A DNA stretch of 64,000 nt from Pseudoxanthomonas sp. (GTDB lineage: Bacteria > Pseudomonadota > Gammaproteobacteria > Xanthomonadales > Xanthomonadaceae): contig NZ_DASYGY010000009.1 in the NCBI RefSeq assembly GCF_035999195.1, positions 1,364,001 through 1,428,000 on the forward strand. Direction: 5' to 3'. Both the position numbers and the translations under genes were made by a program. The notes below the pieces were generated by a model. It was given only the letters and a program-made list of their open reading frames with translations, was not told where the DNA came from and made no database searches. Every line of letters starts with the position of its first letter. Position 1 is the first letter of the stretch. Positions 25,921 to 35,963 of this stretch are shown in pieces.

Positions 25921-27135
25921 TCAGTTGATGGCGCCGGTCAGATCGTACAGCGGGACCAGCACGGCGATGATGACCACGCCGACCACGGCGGCCAGGACCA
26001 GCGTGATGGCGGGGACGAGGGCGGCCAGCATACGGTCCAGCACCTGAGCGGTTTCCTGCTCGAAGGTCTCGGCGGTCTTCAGCAGCATCCCGTCCAGCGC
26101 GCCCGACTCCTCGCCCACCTGGATCATCTGCAGCGCCAGCCGCGGGAAGCGCTTGCCCTTGCCCAGCGAGGCGGACAGGCCGTGGCCGTTCTTCACGTCG
26201 TCGGCCGCCACCTCCACGTCGGCCGCCAGCGCGCGGTTGCCCAGCACGTTGCGGGCGATGCCCAGTGCGGTGAGCAGCGGCACGCCGTTCTTCAGCAGCG
26301 TACCCAGCGTGCGCGCCAGGCGCGCGGTTTCCAGCCGGGCCAGCAACGGTCCGACCAGGGGGCGCCCCAGCAGCCAGGCATCCAGGCGGTCGCGGAAGGC
26401 GGGATCGCGACGGCGGCGGTCGAACCACAGCAGCGCCACGGCCGGCACCGCGATCAGCACGAACCAGAAGTCGCGCACGAAGGCGCCCACCCACAGCACG
26501 CCCTGCGTGAACCACGGCAGCGCCACGTCCAGGCTTTCGTACATCACCGCGAACTGCGGCACCACGTAACCGAGCAGGAACAGCAGTGCGAAGCCCACCA
26601 CCACCAGCAGGATGGCCGGATACACCAGCGCGTTGACCACGCGCCCCTTCAACGCGCGGCTGCGCTCCAGGTAATCGCCGAGCCGCTGCAGCGTGTCGTG
26701 CAGGCTGCCGCCCGCCTCGCCGGCCCGCACCATGTTGATGTACAGCCGCGAGAACAGGCCATGCTGACGGTCCAGCGCCGTCGACAGCGGCGCGCCGCCG
26801 CGCACGGCATCGCGGATGTCGGTGATGACGCGCCGCGCCTTCTCGTCTTCCGGCAGGTCGAGCAGGATGCCCAGCGCGCGGTCCAGCGGCTGGCCCGCAC
26901 CCAGCAGCGTGGCGAGCTGCTGGGTGAACTGCACCAGCCGGTCGCCGGCGAACGCATTCGGCCGCCACAGCTGCCGCAGGCTGCCGCCGCCACCGGCCGA
27001 CGCCAATGCGGCCTCGACAGGCAGATGGCCCTGCTCCTGCAGGCGCGCGACGACCTCGGCGTCACTGGCGGCTTCCATCTGGCCGTCCAGCATTTCACCG
27101 TGCGCGTTGAGGGCCTTGTAGCGGTAGAGCGGCAT
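25921..27135 (-). CDS. gspF: T2SS inner-membrane platform protein GspF
   Basis: A 404-residue polytopic protein with two GspF/PilC domains; MPLYRYKALNAHGE is the standard N-terminus, which fixes the start at 27135. Hydrophobic segments occur near residues 170-200, 220-250 and the C-terminus (AITLVLAAVVGVVIIAVLVPLY). It is normally adjacent to gspE; here gspE lies about 9 kb away across three other genes. Confidence 0.93.
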   Translation of the reverse strand: MPLYRYKALNAHGEMLDGQMEAASDAEVVARLQEQGHLPVEAALASAGGGGSLRQLWRPNAFAGDRLVQFTQQLATLLGAGQPLDRALGILLDLPEDEKARRVITDIRDAVRGGAPLSTALDRQHGLFSRLYINMVRAGEAGGSLHDTLQRLGDYLERSRALKGRVVNALVYPAILLVVVGFALLFLLGYVVPQFAVMYESLDVALPWFTQGVLWVGAFVRDFWFVLIAVPAVALLWFDRRRRDPAFRDRLDAWLLGRPLVGPLLARLETARLARTLGTLLKNGVPLLTALGIARNVLGNRALAADVEVAADDVKNGHGLSASLGKGKRFPRLALQMIQVGEESGALDGMLLKTAETFEQETAQVLDRMLAALVPAITLVLAAVVGVVIIAVLVPLYDLTGAIN

Positions 27136-27221
27136 GCGGCGGGAGGATCGGAGAATGCGCCAAGTTACCGTATTCGCCCCTCCAGCGTCATGGGCGCGCA
27201 TCACGTCACCCGACGAAGCGA

Positions 27222-27237
27222 CCCCGGTCTGCCGGGG
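27222..27237 (-). terminator. weak hairpin between protease and gspF
   Basis: CCCCGG-TCTG-CCGGGG forms a 6-bp stem 28 bases past the protease stop on the minus strand. There is no T-run, so read-through into gspF is possible. Confidence 0.3.
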
Positions 27238-27264
27238 CCGCGATGCCGTGCCCTGCCCCTCGTA

Positions 27265-29064
27265 TCAGGGTGCGGTGAAGCTGCCGCGCACGCTGACGCC
27301 GGCGAACTTCGTCTTGCCCACCAGGGACACGTAGTAAGTGCCCGCCTGCGGGTTGGCGATGTTGACCATGTCGTTGTTGCCCGGCCTCACCGAACGCAGG
27401 TCGTAGTTGGTCGCGGTGGCAGCGCTGCCGAACTTCACGTAGACATCGGCATTGCCGCTGCCGCCGTAGCTGATGAACGACAGGTTGGTCGCGCCGGCCG
27501 GCACCACCAGCGCGTACTGCACCACCGCATCCTTCGCGCCGCTGTTGCCGCCGACCGCCACGTTGTTGGTGAGCGGCGTCGCGGTCGGCGGACCACCGCC
27601 GCCGATCACGGCCTGCACTGCGGCCGCCGCATTGACGATGCCGACACCGATGGGACGGTTGGCCGGCGGCGCCACCGGGAACGGACGCGCGGTCGACTTC
27701 AACGTGGCCAGCACCTGCGCGGGCGTGAGCGGCGTTTCCGCCACGCTCTGCATCAGCGCGACGACCGCCGCCACGTGCGGTGCCGCCATCGACGTGCCGC
27801 CCAGGCCGAAGTAGGTCTCGGTGGTGGGCGTGGTGGCGCCTGCATTGCCGGCGGACCAGACGTATCCGCCCGGATTGCCGTCCACGCCGCCACCGCCGCC
27901 CGGCGCGGAGATATCCACGCGCGTGCCGTAGTTGGAATACGACGCGATGCCGCCGGTGATGCGCGTGGCGCCCACGGTGATGACGCCCGTGCAGTTGCCG
28001 GGCGAGAAGCCGGTGACGTTGCTGGCATCGTTGCCCGCTGCCACCACCACCGTGCTGCCGTTGGCGATGGCGATGTTGAACGCGTTCTGTTCCACCGCGC
28101 TGCACGCACCGGTGCCGCCGAGGCTGAGGTTGATGACTTCCGCCGGATTGGCATTCGCCGGCACGCCCGCCACGGTGCCGCCCGACGCCCAGATCACCGC
28201 ATCGGAAATATCCGACGTGTAGCCGCCGCACCGGCCCAGCACGCGCGCCGGCACGACCTTCGCATCGAAGGCGCCGCCCGCCATGCCCTTCGCATTGTTG
28301 GTCACCTGCGCCACCGTGCCGGTCACGTGGGTGCCGTGCCAACTGCTGTCCTGCACCGGCGAGCCCGCGTAGCACTCGCCCGCGACCGGATTCCAGTCGC
28401 CCTCGTCGAGCGGATTGGCATCGCGCAGGTCGCCGTCGCGCGACACGAACGTGTCGCTGATGAAGTCGTAGCCCGGCAGGATGTTCGCATCCAGATCGCT
28501 GTGCGGCGTGATGCCCGTATCCAGCACGGCGACCACCACACCGGCGCCCGTCGCGTTGTCCCATGCCGCCGGCAGGTTGATGCCGCCGACCGGATCCTTG
28601 AAGTGCCACTGATACTGGTTGTAGAAGCTGTCGTTCGGCACCAGGCGCGCGTAGCGACGGGCATCGACCTCGACGAACTCGACCTCAGGATCGATCGCCA
28701 GCTGGCGCAGCAGGCTTTCGGCTTCGACGCGATCCAGCTTGCGTGAGGTCTGCACCAGTTCGGCACCGATGCCGAGGCGTCGCAGCTTCGCCGCACTCAC
28801 GGCCCTGCCGTTCGACGGACCCAGCGCGGCGCGCGAGACCGCGCCCTGCAACGAGCGCTGCAAGGTCGCGCTGCTGGCGCGCGCCGTGCTGCCATCGCGG
28901 TACTTCACGATGAAGCGGTCGTAGGTTTCGCCGTCGCGCAGACCAGCGGTACTGACATCGCCTGCCGAAGCGCTCGCTGCGAAGGCGCCGAACGCGACGA
29001 TTGCGGCAAGTGCAGCAACCAGGGGACGACGACGGGAAAGACGGAAGGAAGAATGTGGATTCAC
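27265..29064 (-). CDS. secreted S8 subtilisin-like serine protease with PPC domain
   Basis: A 599-residue extracellular protease. The GTG at 29064 is chosen because GGAGCAGG precedes it and it gives a normal signal peptide (cleavage after ASASA, residue about 34). An inhibitor-type propeptide (about 45-135) follows. The S8 catalytic domain has D182 (VAVLDTGIT), H243 (SWHGTHVTG), oxyanion N345 (AAGND) and S425 (GGTSMAAPHV). A Gly-rich linker leads to a C-terminal prepeptidase domain (about 505-599). Related xanthomonad proteases leave through the T2SS, and this gene lies between gspE and gspF. Confidence 0.93.
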   Translation of the reverse strand: MNPHSSFRLSRRRPLVAALAAIVAFGAFAASASAGDVSTAGLRDGETYDRFIVKYRDGSTARASSATLQRSLQGAVSRAALGPSNGRAVSAAKLRRLGIGAELVQTSRKLDRVEAESLLRQLAIDPEVEFVEVDARRYARLVPNDSFYNQYQWHFKDPVGGINLPAAWDNATGAGVVVAVLDTGITPHSDLDANILPGYDFISDTFVSRDGDLRDANPLDEGDWNPVAGECYAGSPVQDSSWHGTHVTGTVAQVTNNAKGMAGGAFDAKVVPARVLGRCGGYTSDISDAVIWASGGTVAGVPANANPAEVINLSLGGTGACSAVEQNAFNIAIANGSTVVVAAGNDASNVTGFSPGNCTGVITVGATRITGGIASYSNYGTRVDISAPGGGGGVDGNPGGYVWSAGNAGATTPTTETYFGLGGTSMAAPHVAAVVALMQSVAETPLTPAQVLATLKSTARPFPVAPPANRPIGVGIVNAAAAVQAVIGGGGPPTATPLTNNVAVGGNSGAKDAVVQYALVVPAGATNLSFISYGGSGNADVYVKFGSAATATNYDLRSVRPGNNDMVNIANPQAGTYYVSLVGKTKFAGVSVRGSFTAP

Positions 29065-29653
29065 TTGACCTGCTCCATGTCTACAAGGATGAACGAACTG
29101 GTTAACGCGTTTACGACGTGCGTACTCAACGACTTGCGACTTCCCTTTCATACGCATCATGCAGGTACCCCTGTTTACCTGCCACGACACCTTTCACGCA
29201 GCGCATACGGCTTCTGCACATGGCTTTAACGCCTTGTTTTCAGCGGTTTCGTCGCGCCGGATCGAACGTAGCAAATCTCTCGCAAATTGCACAACGCGGA
29301 TGTAGTGTTCGATCACACGGAGTTGTTTTGCATCATCTCGGGATCAAGGGGATGGGGAATGCGGGAATCGTTTTTCAGCGCGACATCTTGTTACACCGAT
29401 CCACTTGCATGTCTTTCCTGCGGCGTCGATACGTCGCGTTTTCCGCGCCTGCGGCTGCACGCTTCGGCGTCCGTGTCCGACCTCCGTACGTCTCTCCTCT
29501 TCGCTCCCATCGCTTCGTGCGACGTCGTCATGCGTCTCCCCTGTCGCATGACGCGCCGTCTGCCTGCCTGACGTAGTCCGCCTCGAACCCCGTGCCTCCC
29601 TGGCCCGGGTGCTGTCGTATTCCCCCGAAAACACAGAATGAAGGACGTGATCG
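29065..29653. other. 589-bp divergent intergenic region
   Basis: This separates the protease (minus) and the giant adhesin (plus) and must hold both promoters. The part at 29200-29400 is richer in A/T than its surroundings. I see no protein-like frame of good codon character, no strong hairpin and no clear -35/-10 pair. GAAGGACG before the adhesin ATG can serve as its ribosome-binding site. Confidence 0.6.
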
Positions 29654-32600
29654 ATGAACAGGATTTACCGCAAGGTGTGGAATCCCTCCCTTGGCCTGCT
29701 GGTGGTGGCCTCGGAGTTCGCGCGGCGCGCGCATGGCGCGCTGTCGTCCGGTGCGCCGGTGCGTGCGCGCCTGGGCGTGACGTTGTTGGCGGCGGCGCTG
29801 CTTGCGGGCGTGTCGTCCGGCGCGGCATTCGCGCACGACAAGCAGAAGGGCAAGCCGCAGAACGACAAGCCGCAGATCGGAACGGGGCCCGCCTTCTGCG
29901 TGGATGCACGCGGCAATCCCATCATCGACGGACGGCCCGGCGAAAATGCGGTGTCGTGCGGCGATGACGTCGACGCGTCCGGCCGCCACGCCGTCGCGGT
30001 CGGCTACAAGAGCATCGCCAACAAGGCCGGCGCGACCGCCGTCGGCGGCTACGCCGAAGCCAAGGGCGTGAACGCGACCGCCGTGGGTTACGACAGCAGC
30101 GCGACCGCGCAGGGCGCGACGGCGCTGGGCAGCCAGAGCAACGCAACCGGCGCGAACGCCACGTCCGTCGGCACGCTGGCCGCTGCGACGGGAACCGGCG
30201 CGAGCGCCGTGGGCACGGGCAGCGCTGCAACCGGCGCGTATGCCGGTGCGTTCGGAAGTTCGTCGTCCGCCTCGGGCACGCAGGCATTGGCCGCCGGCCA
30301 TACCAGCACGGCGACCGGGATTGCCACGGTGGCGATCGGCGGGTTCGCCAATGCTTCCGGCGGTTTCGACACGGCGGTCGGCTACGGTGCCGACGCCCGT
30401 GGCGGCGACAGCACGGCGCTCGGTTCCGGCTCGCTCGCCACCGGCTACAACAGCGTCGCCGTCGGCGGCTCGCTGCTCGGCTTGCTGCCGACCGAAGCAT
30501 CGGGCGATTTCTCCACGGCGGTGGGTGGCGGCGCATGGGCGCCGGGCACGAACGCGACGGCGATCGGCAACCTGGCGTCGGCCAGCGCCGACAACAGCGT
30601 GGCACTCGGCGGCGATTCGATCGCCGACCGCGAAGACACCGTGTCCGTCGGCAGCGCCGGCAGCGAACGGCAGATCACCAACGTCGCCGCAGGCACCGAA
30701 GGCACCGATGCGGTGAACCTGGACCAGTTGAACGCCGTGGCCGACACGTCGGAAAACGCCACGCGCTACTTCAAGGCGAATGGCGCCGGCGACGGCAGCG
30801 ACGACGCGACCGCCACCGGCGACTACGCCACCGCATCCGGATCGGCCGCGCTGGCCGAAGGCGTCGGTGCGACCGCGACCGGCTCCGGCGCCTTCGCGCT
30901 GGCGGACGGTGCGACGGCGACCGGCTTCAGCGCCACGGCCACCGGCGAGAACAGCGTCGCCAATGGCGCCGGTGCGCAAGCGACGGGTGCCGGTTCGATT
31001 GCGGTGGGCGGACAGCGCCAGCTGTTCGACGAGAACGGCGATCCCGTGCTCGATGAAGACGGCAATCCGGTCTACGCCAGCACCGAAGCCACGGCCGACG
31101 ACGCCACAGCGGTCGGTGCGGGCGCCGTCGCCAGCGACACCGGTGCGAGCGCGCTCGGCGCGGGTGCGAATGCCTCCGGTGCCTATTCGTCTGCCGTGGG
31201 TACCGAAGCCGCCGCTTCCGGCATCCAGGCCACCGCGGTCGGCTTCCGCAGCGATGCGTCCGACGATGCGGCCACGGCCATCGGTGGCTACAGCAGTGCG
31301 TCGAACTTCGGCGCATCGGCGTTCGGTTACGGCGCCGAGGCCAGCGGCAACAGCGCCACGGCGCTGGGCTTCGGTGCGGTCGCCAGCAACTTCGACAGCA
31401 CCGCACTGGGGTCGAACGCGATCGCCAGTGGCGACAACAGCGTGGCGGTCGGCGGAGCGTTCTTCGGCTTCCTGCCGACCGAAGCGTCGGGCGACTACTC
31501 GGTCGCCGTCGGTGGCGGCGCCTACTCCCCGGGGGTCAATTCGGTCGCGCTGGGCAATCTTGCGACGGCCGAAGCCGACAACAGCGTCGCCATCGGTGGC
31601 GACTCCGTCGCCGACCGCGAGGACTCGGTATCGGTGGGCAGCGCCGGCAGCGAACGGCAGATCACCCATGTCGCCGCAGGCACCGAGGACACCGATGCCG
31701 TGAATCTGGCGCAGTTGAACGACGTCGCTGAAGCCTCCGAAAACGCCACCCGCTATTTCAAGGCGAACGGCGCGGGCGACGGCAGCGACGACGCGACCGC
31801 GACGGGCGACTACGCCACCGCGTCCGGTTCGGCCGCGCTGGCCGAAGGTGTCGGTGCGACCGCCACCGGTTCCGGCGCCTTCGCCCTGGCCGACGGCGCA
31901 ACGGCGACCGGCTTCAGCGCCAGCGCGACGGGCAGCAACAGTGTGGCGAACGGCAGCAGCGCCGAAGCCAGCGGCGACGCCAGCACCGCCATCGGCGGAC
32001 AGGTGGATGCCTTCGATGCCGAAGGCAATCCGATCACCGTCAACACCGTGGCGTCCGGACTCGGGGCCACGGCCGTCGGTGCCGGCAGCCTGGCCTCGGG
32101 TCTGGGCAGTGCGTCGTTCGGCGTGCTCAGCGAAGCGAGCGGCGAAGCGAGTTCCGCCTTCGGTTACGGCAGCACGGCCACCGGCTCCTACGCCTCCAGC
32201 TTCGGTCATGCCAGCGGCGCCACCGGCGATTACAGCGTCGCGGTCGGTGGTCCGGCGGACCTGATTCCCGGCTTCGGTTTGCTGGTCTACACGCAGGCCA
32301 GCGGGTTCAGCGCGGCGGCCTTCGGCGCCGGTGCGATCGCGGCCGGCGACTACAGCCTGGCGGCGGGCAGCCTGGCCGAAGCCTCCGGACTGGAAAGCAC
32401 GGCGGCGGGCTTCTTCTCCTATGCGCCGGGCGACTACGCCACCGCGCTGGGCGCGGAATCCTGGGCCAGTGGCGACAACAGCACGGCGGTGGGCTTCTAC
32501 AGCACGGCGCTGGGCGACAACAGCGTGGCACTGGGTGCCAACTCCACGGCGGATCGCGACAACACCGTCTCCGTCGGCGATGTGGGCAGCGAACGGCAGA

Positions 32601-35446
32601 TCACCAACGTCGCCGCCGGCAGCGAAGGCACCGATGCGGTGAACGTCGATCAGCTCAACGCCGTCGCCGAAGCGTCGGAAAACGCCACCCGCTACTTCAA
32701 GGCGAACGGCGCGGGCGACGGCAGCGACGATGCGACCGCGACCGGCGACTACGCCACCGCGTCCGGTTCGGCCGCGCTGGCCGAAGGCGTCGGCGCGACC
32801 GCGACCGGCTCCGGCGCCTTCGCGCTGGCGGACGGCGCGACCGCCACCGGCTTCAGCGCCACGGCCAGCGGCGGGAACAGCGTCGCCAACGGCGCCGGTG
32901 CGCAAGCGACGGGCGCCGGATCGGTTGCGGTGGGCGGACAGCGCCAGCTGTTCGACGAGAACGGCGATCCCGTGCTCGATGAAGACGGCAATCCGGTCTC
33001 TGCAAGTACCGAAGCCACGGCGGACGACGCCACGGCAGTCGGTGCAGGCGCCGTCGCGGGTGACATCGGTGCGAGCGCCATCGGTGCCGGCGCGAATGCG
33101 TCCGGCGCGTATTCCACCGCGCTGGGCACCGAGGCGTCTGCGACGCAGACACAGTCCACCGCTGTCGGCTTCCGCAGCAGTGCCGACGGCCTAGCCTCCA
33201 CCACCGTCGGCGGCTACAGCAGTGCAGCAGGCGACTTCGCCTCGGCCTTCGGTTACGGCGCGGCGGCGGGCGGAAGCGGTGCGACGGCGGTAGGTGAAGG
33301 TGCGAGTGCGGGTGGCGACGAAAGCACGGCGGTCGGCGGCACCACCTTCTTCGGACTCATCAACACGCGTGCCACCGGCACGGGCGGTTCGGCATTCGGC
33401 AACGGCGCCTGGGCCACCGGCGAATACAGCACCGCGCTGGGCCACAACAGCTACGCCGACGGCGACGACAGCGTGGCGGTCGGTGTCAACTCGGTGGCGG
33501 AGGCGACCAACAGCGTCGCGATCGGCGCCAATTCCTGGAACGATCGCGAGAACACGGTATCGGTCGGCGATGTCGGGGCCGAACGCCAGATCACCAACGT
33601 GGCGGCCGGCACGGAAGGCACGGACGCGGTGAACCTGGACCAGCTGAATGCCGTGGCCGAGGCGTCCGGCAACGCCACGCGCTACTTCAAGGCGAACGGC
33701 GCGGGCGACGGCAGCGACGATGCGACCGCCACCGGCGACTACGCCACCGCCTCCGGGTCGGCCGCGCTGGCCGAAGGTGTCGGCGCGACGGCGAACGGGT
33801 CGGGTGCCTTCGCATTGGCGGACGGCGCGACCGCCACCGGCTTCGGTGCCACCGCCACCGGCGCCAACAGCGTCGCGAATGGCGCGGGCGCGCAGGCGAC
33901 GGGCGCGGCGGCCGTCGCGGTGGGCGGACAACGGCCGTTGTTCGACGACAACGGCGATCCGCTGCTGGATGAAGACGGCAATCCGGTCTACGCGAGCACG
34001 GAAGCGAGCGCCGACGATGCCACGGCCCTGGGGGCGGGTGCGGTCGCCAGCGATACGGGTGCGACGGCGACCGGTGCGGGCGCCACGGCGTCGGGTGCCT
34101 ACGCCACCGCGTCCGGCACGGAAAGCGCGGCGTCGGGCTTGCAGGCCACCGCGAACGGTTTCCGCAGCGATGCCTCGGGCGATGGCTCGGCCGCCATCGG
34201 CAGTTACAGCAGCGCCTCGGCCTTCGCGGCGTCGGCCTTCGGCTACGGCGCGGAGGCGTCGCAGGAGAGCGCCACCGCACTGGGCTTCGGCGCGGTGGCC
34301 AGCAACTACGACAGCACGGCGCTGGGCTCGAATGCCATCGCCAGCGGCGACAACAGCGTGGCCGTCGGTGGTGCATTCTTCGGCTTCCTCCCGACCGAAG
34401 CGGCCGGCGATTACTCGGTGGCCGTCGGCGGTGGCGCCTACACCCCGGGCGTCAACGCGGTGGCGCTGGGCAACCTGGCCACTGCGGAAGCCGACAACAG
34501 CGTGGCGATCGGTGGCGATTCCGTGGCCGATCGCGAGGACACCGTCTCGGTCGGCAGCGTCGGCAGCGAGCGGCAGATCACCAACGTCGCCGCCGGTACC
34601 CAGGCCACCGACGCGGTGAACATGTCGCAGCTGAGTTTCGTGGCCAGCGCACTGGGTGGCGGAGCCGGCTTCTCCGGCGGTGTGTTCATCGCGCCGAGCT
34701 ACACGATCCAGGGCACGTCATACAACAACGTGGGCGCGGCGTTCACCGCCGTCGATGCGAAGCTCAACGAGTTGTACGGCCTGTACAGCGGATCGGGCAG
34801 TGGCGCCACGACGGCCTCGGCCAGCGCCGCACCGCCGACCCAGGCCAGCCAGGGCCAGGTCGCCGGCGACGCGGCGTCCGGAACGGGTACCGGCGGCAGT
34901 GCGTCCACACCGACACGCGGCACGGCAACGACCACGGATGCCGCTGGCAGCGGCGCAGTGGCCAGTGGCCAACCCGCGGTCGCGGCACCGACCGATGCCA
35001 CCGCAGCCGCAGACGTGCCGGCCGCTGCCGCGTCGTACGCCGATGCCGGCGACGCCAACACGCTCAGCAGTGCGCAGTCCTATACCGATCAGTCCTCCGC
35101 CAGCACGCTGGCCAGCGCGAAGGCGTATGCCGACTTCCAGGTCAAGGCGCTGGAAGACGACTTCAACGCCTTCCGCGGCGACGTGGACCGTCGCTTCTCC
35201 GAGCAGGACCGCCGTCTGGACCGGATGGGCGCGATGAGCTCGGCGATGCTGAACATGGCGATCAACGCCGCCGGCAGCCGCAGTCCGCGCGGACGGGTCG
35301 CCGTGGGTGCGGGTTGGCAGAACGGCGAGAACGCGTTGTCGGTGGGCTATTCCAAGCCGATCGGCGAGCGTGCATCGTTCAGCATCGGCGGCGCGTTCAG
35401 TGGCGACGAGAAGTCGGCCGGCGTGGGTTTCGGTATCGACCTGTAA
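29654..35446 (+). CDS. giant trimeric autotransporter adhesin (YadA/Hia type)
   Basis: A 1930-residue surface adhesin. The extended signal peptide (MNRIYRKVWNPSLGLLVV) ends near SSGAAFAHD, residue about 61. A very long passenger of YadA-head repeats follows (14-residue motifs such as ATAVGYDSSATAQG), divided by five neck motifs (NVAAGTEGTDAVNLDQLN and variants). A Thr/Ala-rich linker, a short coiled coil (FQVKALEDDFNAFRGDVDRR) and the YadA anchor beta-barrel (last ~90 residues) end the protein. Trimeric assembly through type Vc secretion is known for the family. It is transcribed alone, opposite to the T2SS genes. Confidence 0.95.
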   Translation: MNRIYRKVWNPSLGLLVVASEFARRAHGALSSGAPVRARLGVTLLAAALLAGVSSGAAFAHDKQKGKPQNDKPQIGTGPAFCVDARGNPIIDGRPGENAVSCGDDVDASGRHAVAVGYKSIANKAGATAVGGYAEAKGVNATAVGYDSSATAQGATALGSQSNATGANATSVGTLAAATGTGASAVGTGSAATGAYAGAFGSSSSASGTQALAAGHTSTATGIATVAIGGFANASGGFDTAVGYGADARGGDSTALGSGSLATGYNSVAVGGSLLGLLPTEASGDFSTAVGGGAWAPGTNATAIGNLASASADNSVALGGDSIADREDTVSVGSAGSERQITNVAAGTEGTDAVNLDQLNAVADTSENATRYFKANGAGDGSDDATATGDYATASGSAALAEGVGATATGSGAFALADGATATGFSATATGENSVANGAGAQATGAGSIAVGGQRQLFDENGDPVLDEDGNPVYASTEATADDATAVGAGAVASDTGASALGAGANASGAYSSAVGTEAAASGIQATAVGFRSDASDDAATAIGGYSSASNFGASAFGYGAEASGNSATALGFGAVASNFDSTALGSNAIASGDNSVAVGGAFFGFLPTEASGDYSVAVGGGAYSPGVNSVALGNLATAEADNSVAIGGDSVADREDSVSVGSAGSERQITHVAAGTEDTDAVNLAQLNDVAEASENATRYFKANGAGDGSDDATATGDYATASGSAALAEGVGATATGSGAFALADGATATGFSASATGSNSVANGSSAEASGDASTAIGGQVDAFDAEGNPITVNTVASGLGATAVGAGSLASGLGSASFGVLSEASGEASSAFGYGSTATGSYASSFGHASGATGDYSVAVGGPADLIPGFGLLVYTQASGFSAAAFGAGAIAAGDYSLAAGSLAEASGLESTAAGFFSYAPGDYATALGAESWASGDNSTAVGFYSTALGDNSVALGANSTADRDNTVSVGDVGSERQITNVAAGSEGTDAVNVDQLNAVAEASENATRYFKANGAGDGSDDATATGDYATASGSAALAEGVGATATGSGAFALADGATATGFSATASGGNSVANGAGAQATGAGSVAVGGQRQLFDENGDPVLDEDGNPVSASTEATADDATAVGAGAVAGDIGASAIGAGANASGAYSTALGTEASATQTQSTAVGFRSSADGLASTTVGGYSSAAGDFASAFGYGAAAGGSGATAVGEGASAGGDESTAVGGTTFFGLINTRATGTGGSAFGNGAWATGEYSTALGHNSYADGDDSVAVGVNSVAEATNSVAIGANSWNDRENTVSVGDVGAERQITNVAAGTEGTDAVNLDQLNAVAEASGNATRYFKANGAGDGSDDATATGDYATASGSAALAEGVGATANGSGAFALADGATATGFGATATGANSVANGAGAQATGAAAVAVGGQRPLFDDNGDPLLDEDGNPVYASTEASADDATALGAGAVASDTGATATGAGATASGAYATASGTESAASGLQATANGFRSDASGDGSAAIGSYSSASAFAASAFGYGAEASQESATALGFGAVASNYDSTALGSNAIASGDNSVAVGGAFFGFLPTEAAGDYSVAVGGGAYTPGVNAVALGNLATAEADNSVAIGGDSVADREDTVSVGSVGSERQITNVAAGTQATDAVNMSQLSFVASALGGGAGFSGGVFIAPSYTIQGTSYNNVGAAFTAVDAKLNELYGLYSGSGSGATTASASAAPPTQASQGQVAGDAASGTGTGGSASTPTRGTATTTDAAGSGAVASGQPAVAAPTDATAAADVPAAAASYADAGDANTLSSAQSYTDQSSASTLASAKAYADFQVKALEDDFNAFRGDVDRRFSEQDRRLDRMGAMSSAMLNMAINAAGSRSPRGRVAVGAGWQNGENALSVGYSKPIGERASFSIGGAFSGDEKSAGVGFGIDL
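30765..34630 (+). repeat. four long head-neck modules inside the adhesin gene
   Basis: The segment beginning RYFKANGAGDGSDD recurs with DNA at 30765, 31752, 32691 and 33681, spacings 987, 939 and 990 bases. The fourth module ends at the last neck near 34630. Modules share long near-identical DNA stretches but differ in the middle part, as expected from recombination between copies. Confidence 0.85.
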
Positions 35447-35463
35447 GACGTTGCATGGAACGA

Positions 35464-35497
35464 GAAAGGGCCCGGCATTGCCGGGCCCTTTCTTTTT
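35464..35497 (+). terminator. rho-independent terminator of the adhesin gene
   Basis: A perfect 13-bp stem (GAAAGGGCCCGGC with its complement, 35464-35476 and 35480-35492), 3-base loop and a following TTTTT. It lies 18 bases after the adhesin stop and also faces the converging small gene at 35514. Confidence 0.93.
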
Positions 35498-35513
35498 ACG
35501 GCGGACGACCGGC

Positions 35514-35963
35514 TCAGTCGCAGGCCATGCGGCCCTTGGGCAGCACGCGCGGATTGCCCAGCGCGAAGGCCTGGAACGGCCGCTCCCACATCTCGAACGA
35601 CGACACCCCCGGCGTGACCCCGCAGCTGCTGGCGTACTCGAACCGTTCGCCGTCGGAGGACACGTAGAGATCGAACTTGATCGCCACCGGCAGCGTGCTG
35701 CTGACCATCAGCGTGGTCTGCGTGGCGTCGCCGCTGCGCGCGGCACGCAGGTTGCCGGGCGTATCACCGGCAGGCGCGGATGCCGCGACCCTGTCGTCGA
35801 CCACATCGACCTGCAACGCCAGCGACGGCGAGCCACTGCCGATGGCGAAGCCGGCCGGCAGATCGCCTCGTTGCAGCGTCTTCGGCGCAGGCTTGCCGGC
35901 TGATGCGATCATCGGTATCGCCCACATCGCCGCCAGCAGGCATACGGTCAGCATCCTGTTCAT
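35514..35963 (-). CDS. secreted protein of unknown function, downstream of gspE
   Basis: A 149-residue protein with a signal peptide (LTVCLLAAMWAIPMIASAGK, cleavage about residue 22). The mature domain is probably beta-rich (TLMVSSTLPVAIKFDLYVSSDG) and has two Cys (ASSCGVTPG and the penultimate residue). It starts four bases after the gspE stop, so it is cotranscribed with it. The function is unknown; it could be a periplasmic helper or a small T2SS substrate. Confidence 0.6.
   Translation of the reverse strand: MNRMLTVCLLAAMWAIPMIASAGKPAPKTLQRGDLPAGFAIGSGSPSLALQVDVVDDRVAASAPAGDTPGNLRAARSGDATQTTLMVSSTLPVAIKFDLYVSSDGERFEYASSCGVTPGVSSFEMWERPFQAFALGNPRVLPKGRMACD

Noticed and set aside
26182..28746. 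An 854-codon plus-strand frame across gspF and the protease
   Set aside because: It is His/Arg/Gln-rich, spans two clear minus-strand genes and their gap, and has no family resemblance. Similar long shadows at 1147-3669, 14259-15875 and 53302-55452 were dropped for the same reason.
29118..29576. A 152-codon frame in the gap between protease and adhesin
   Set aside because: It is Arg/Ser/Cys-rich, has no ribosome-binding site or domain, and overlaps the protease 5' region; it is more likely the upstream regions of both genes.
29528..32905. A 1125-codon open frame antisense to the adhesin gene
   Set aside because: It is a by-product of the adhesin's repetitive, GC-rich codons; it reads as Gly/Arg/Ala/Val repeats with no signal or domain, while the plus strand has a complete type Vc adhesin.
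30765..34630. CRISPR-like regular repeats
   Set aside because: The period is about 940-990 bases and the units are coding modules of the adhesin.
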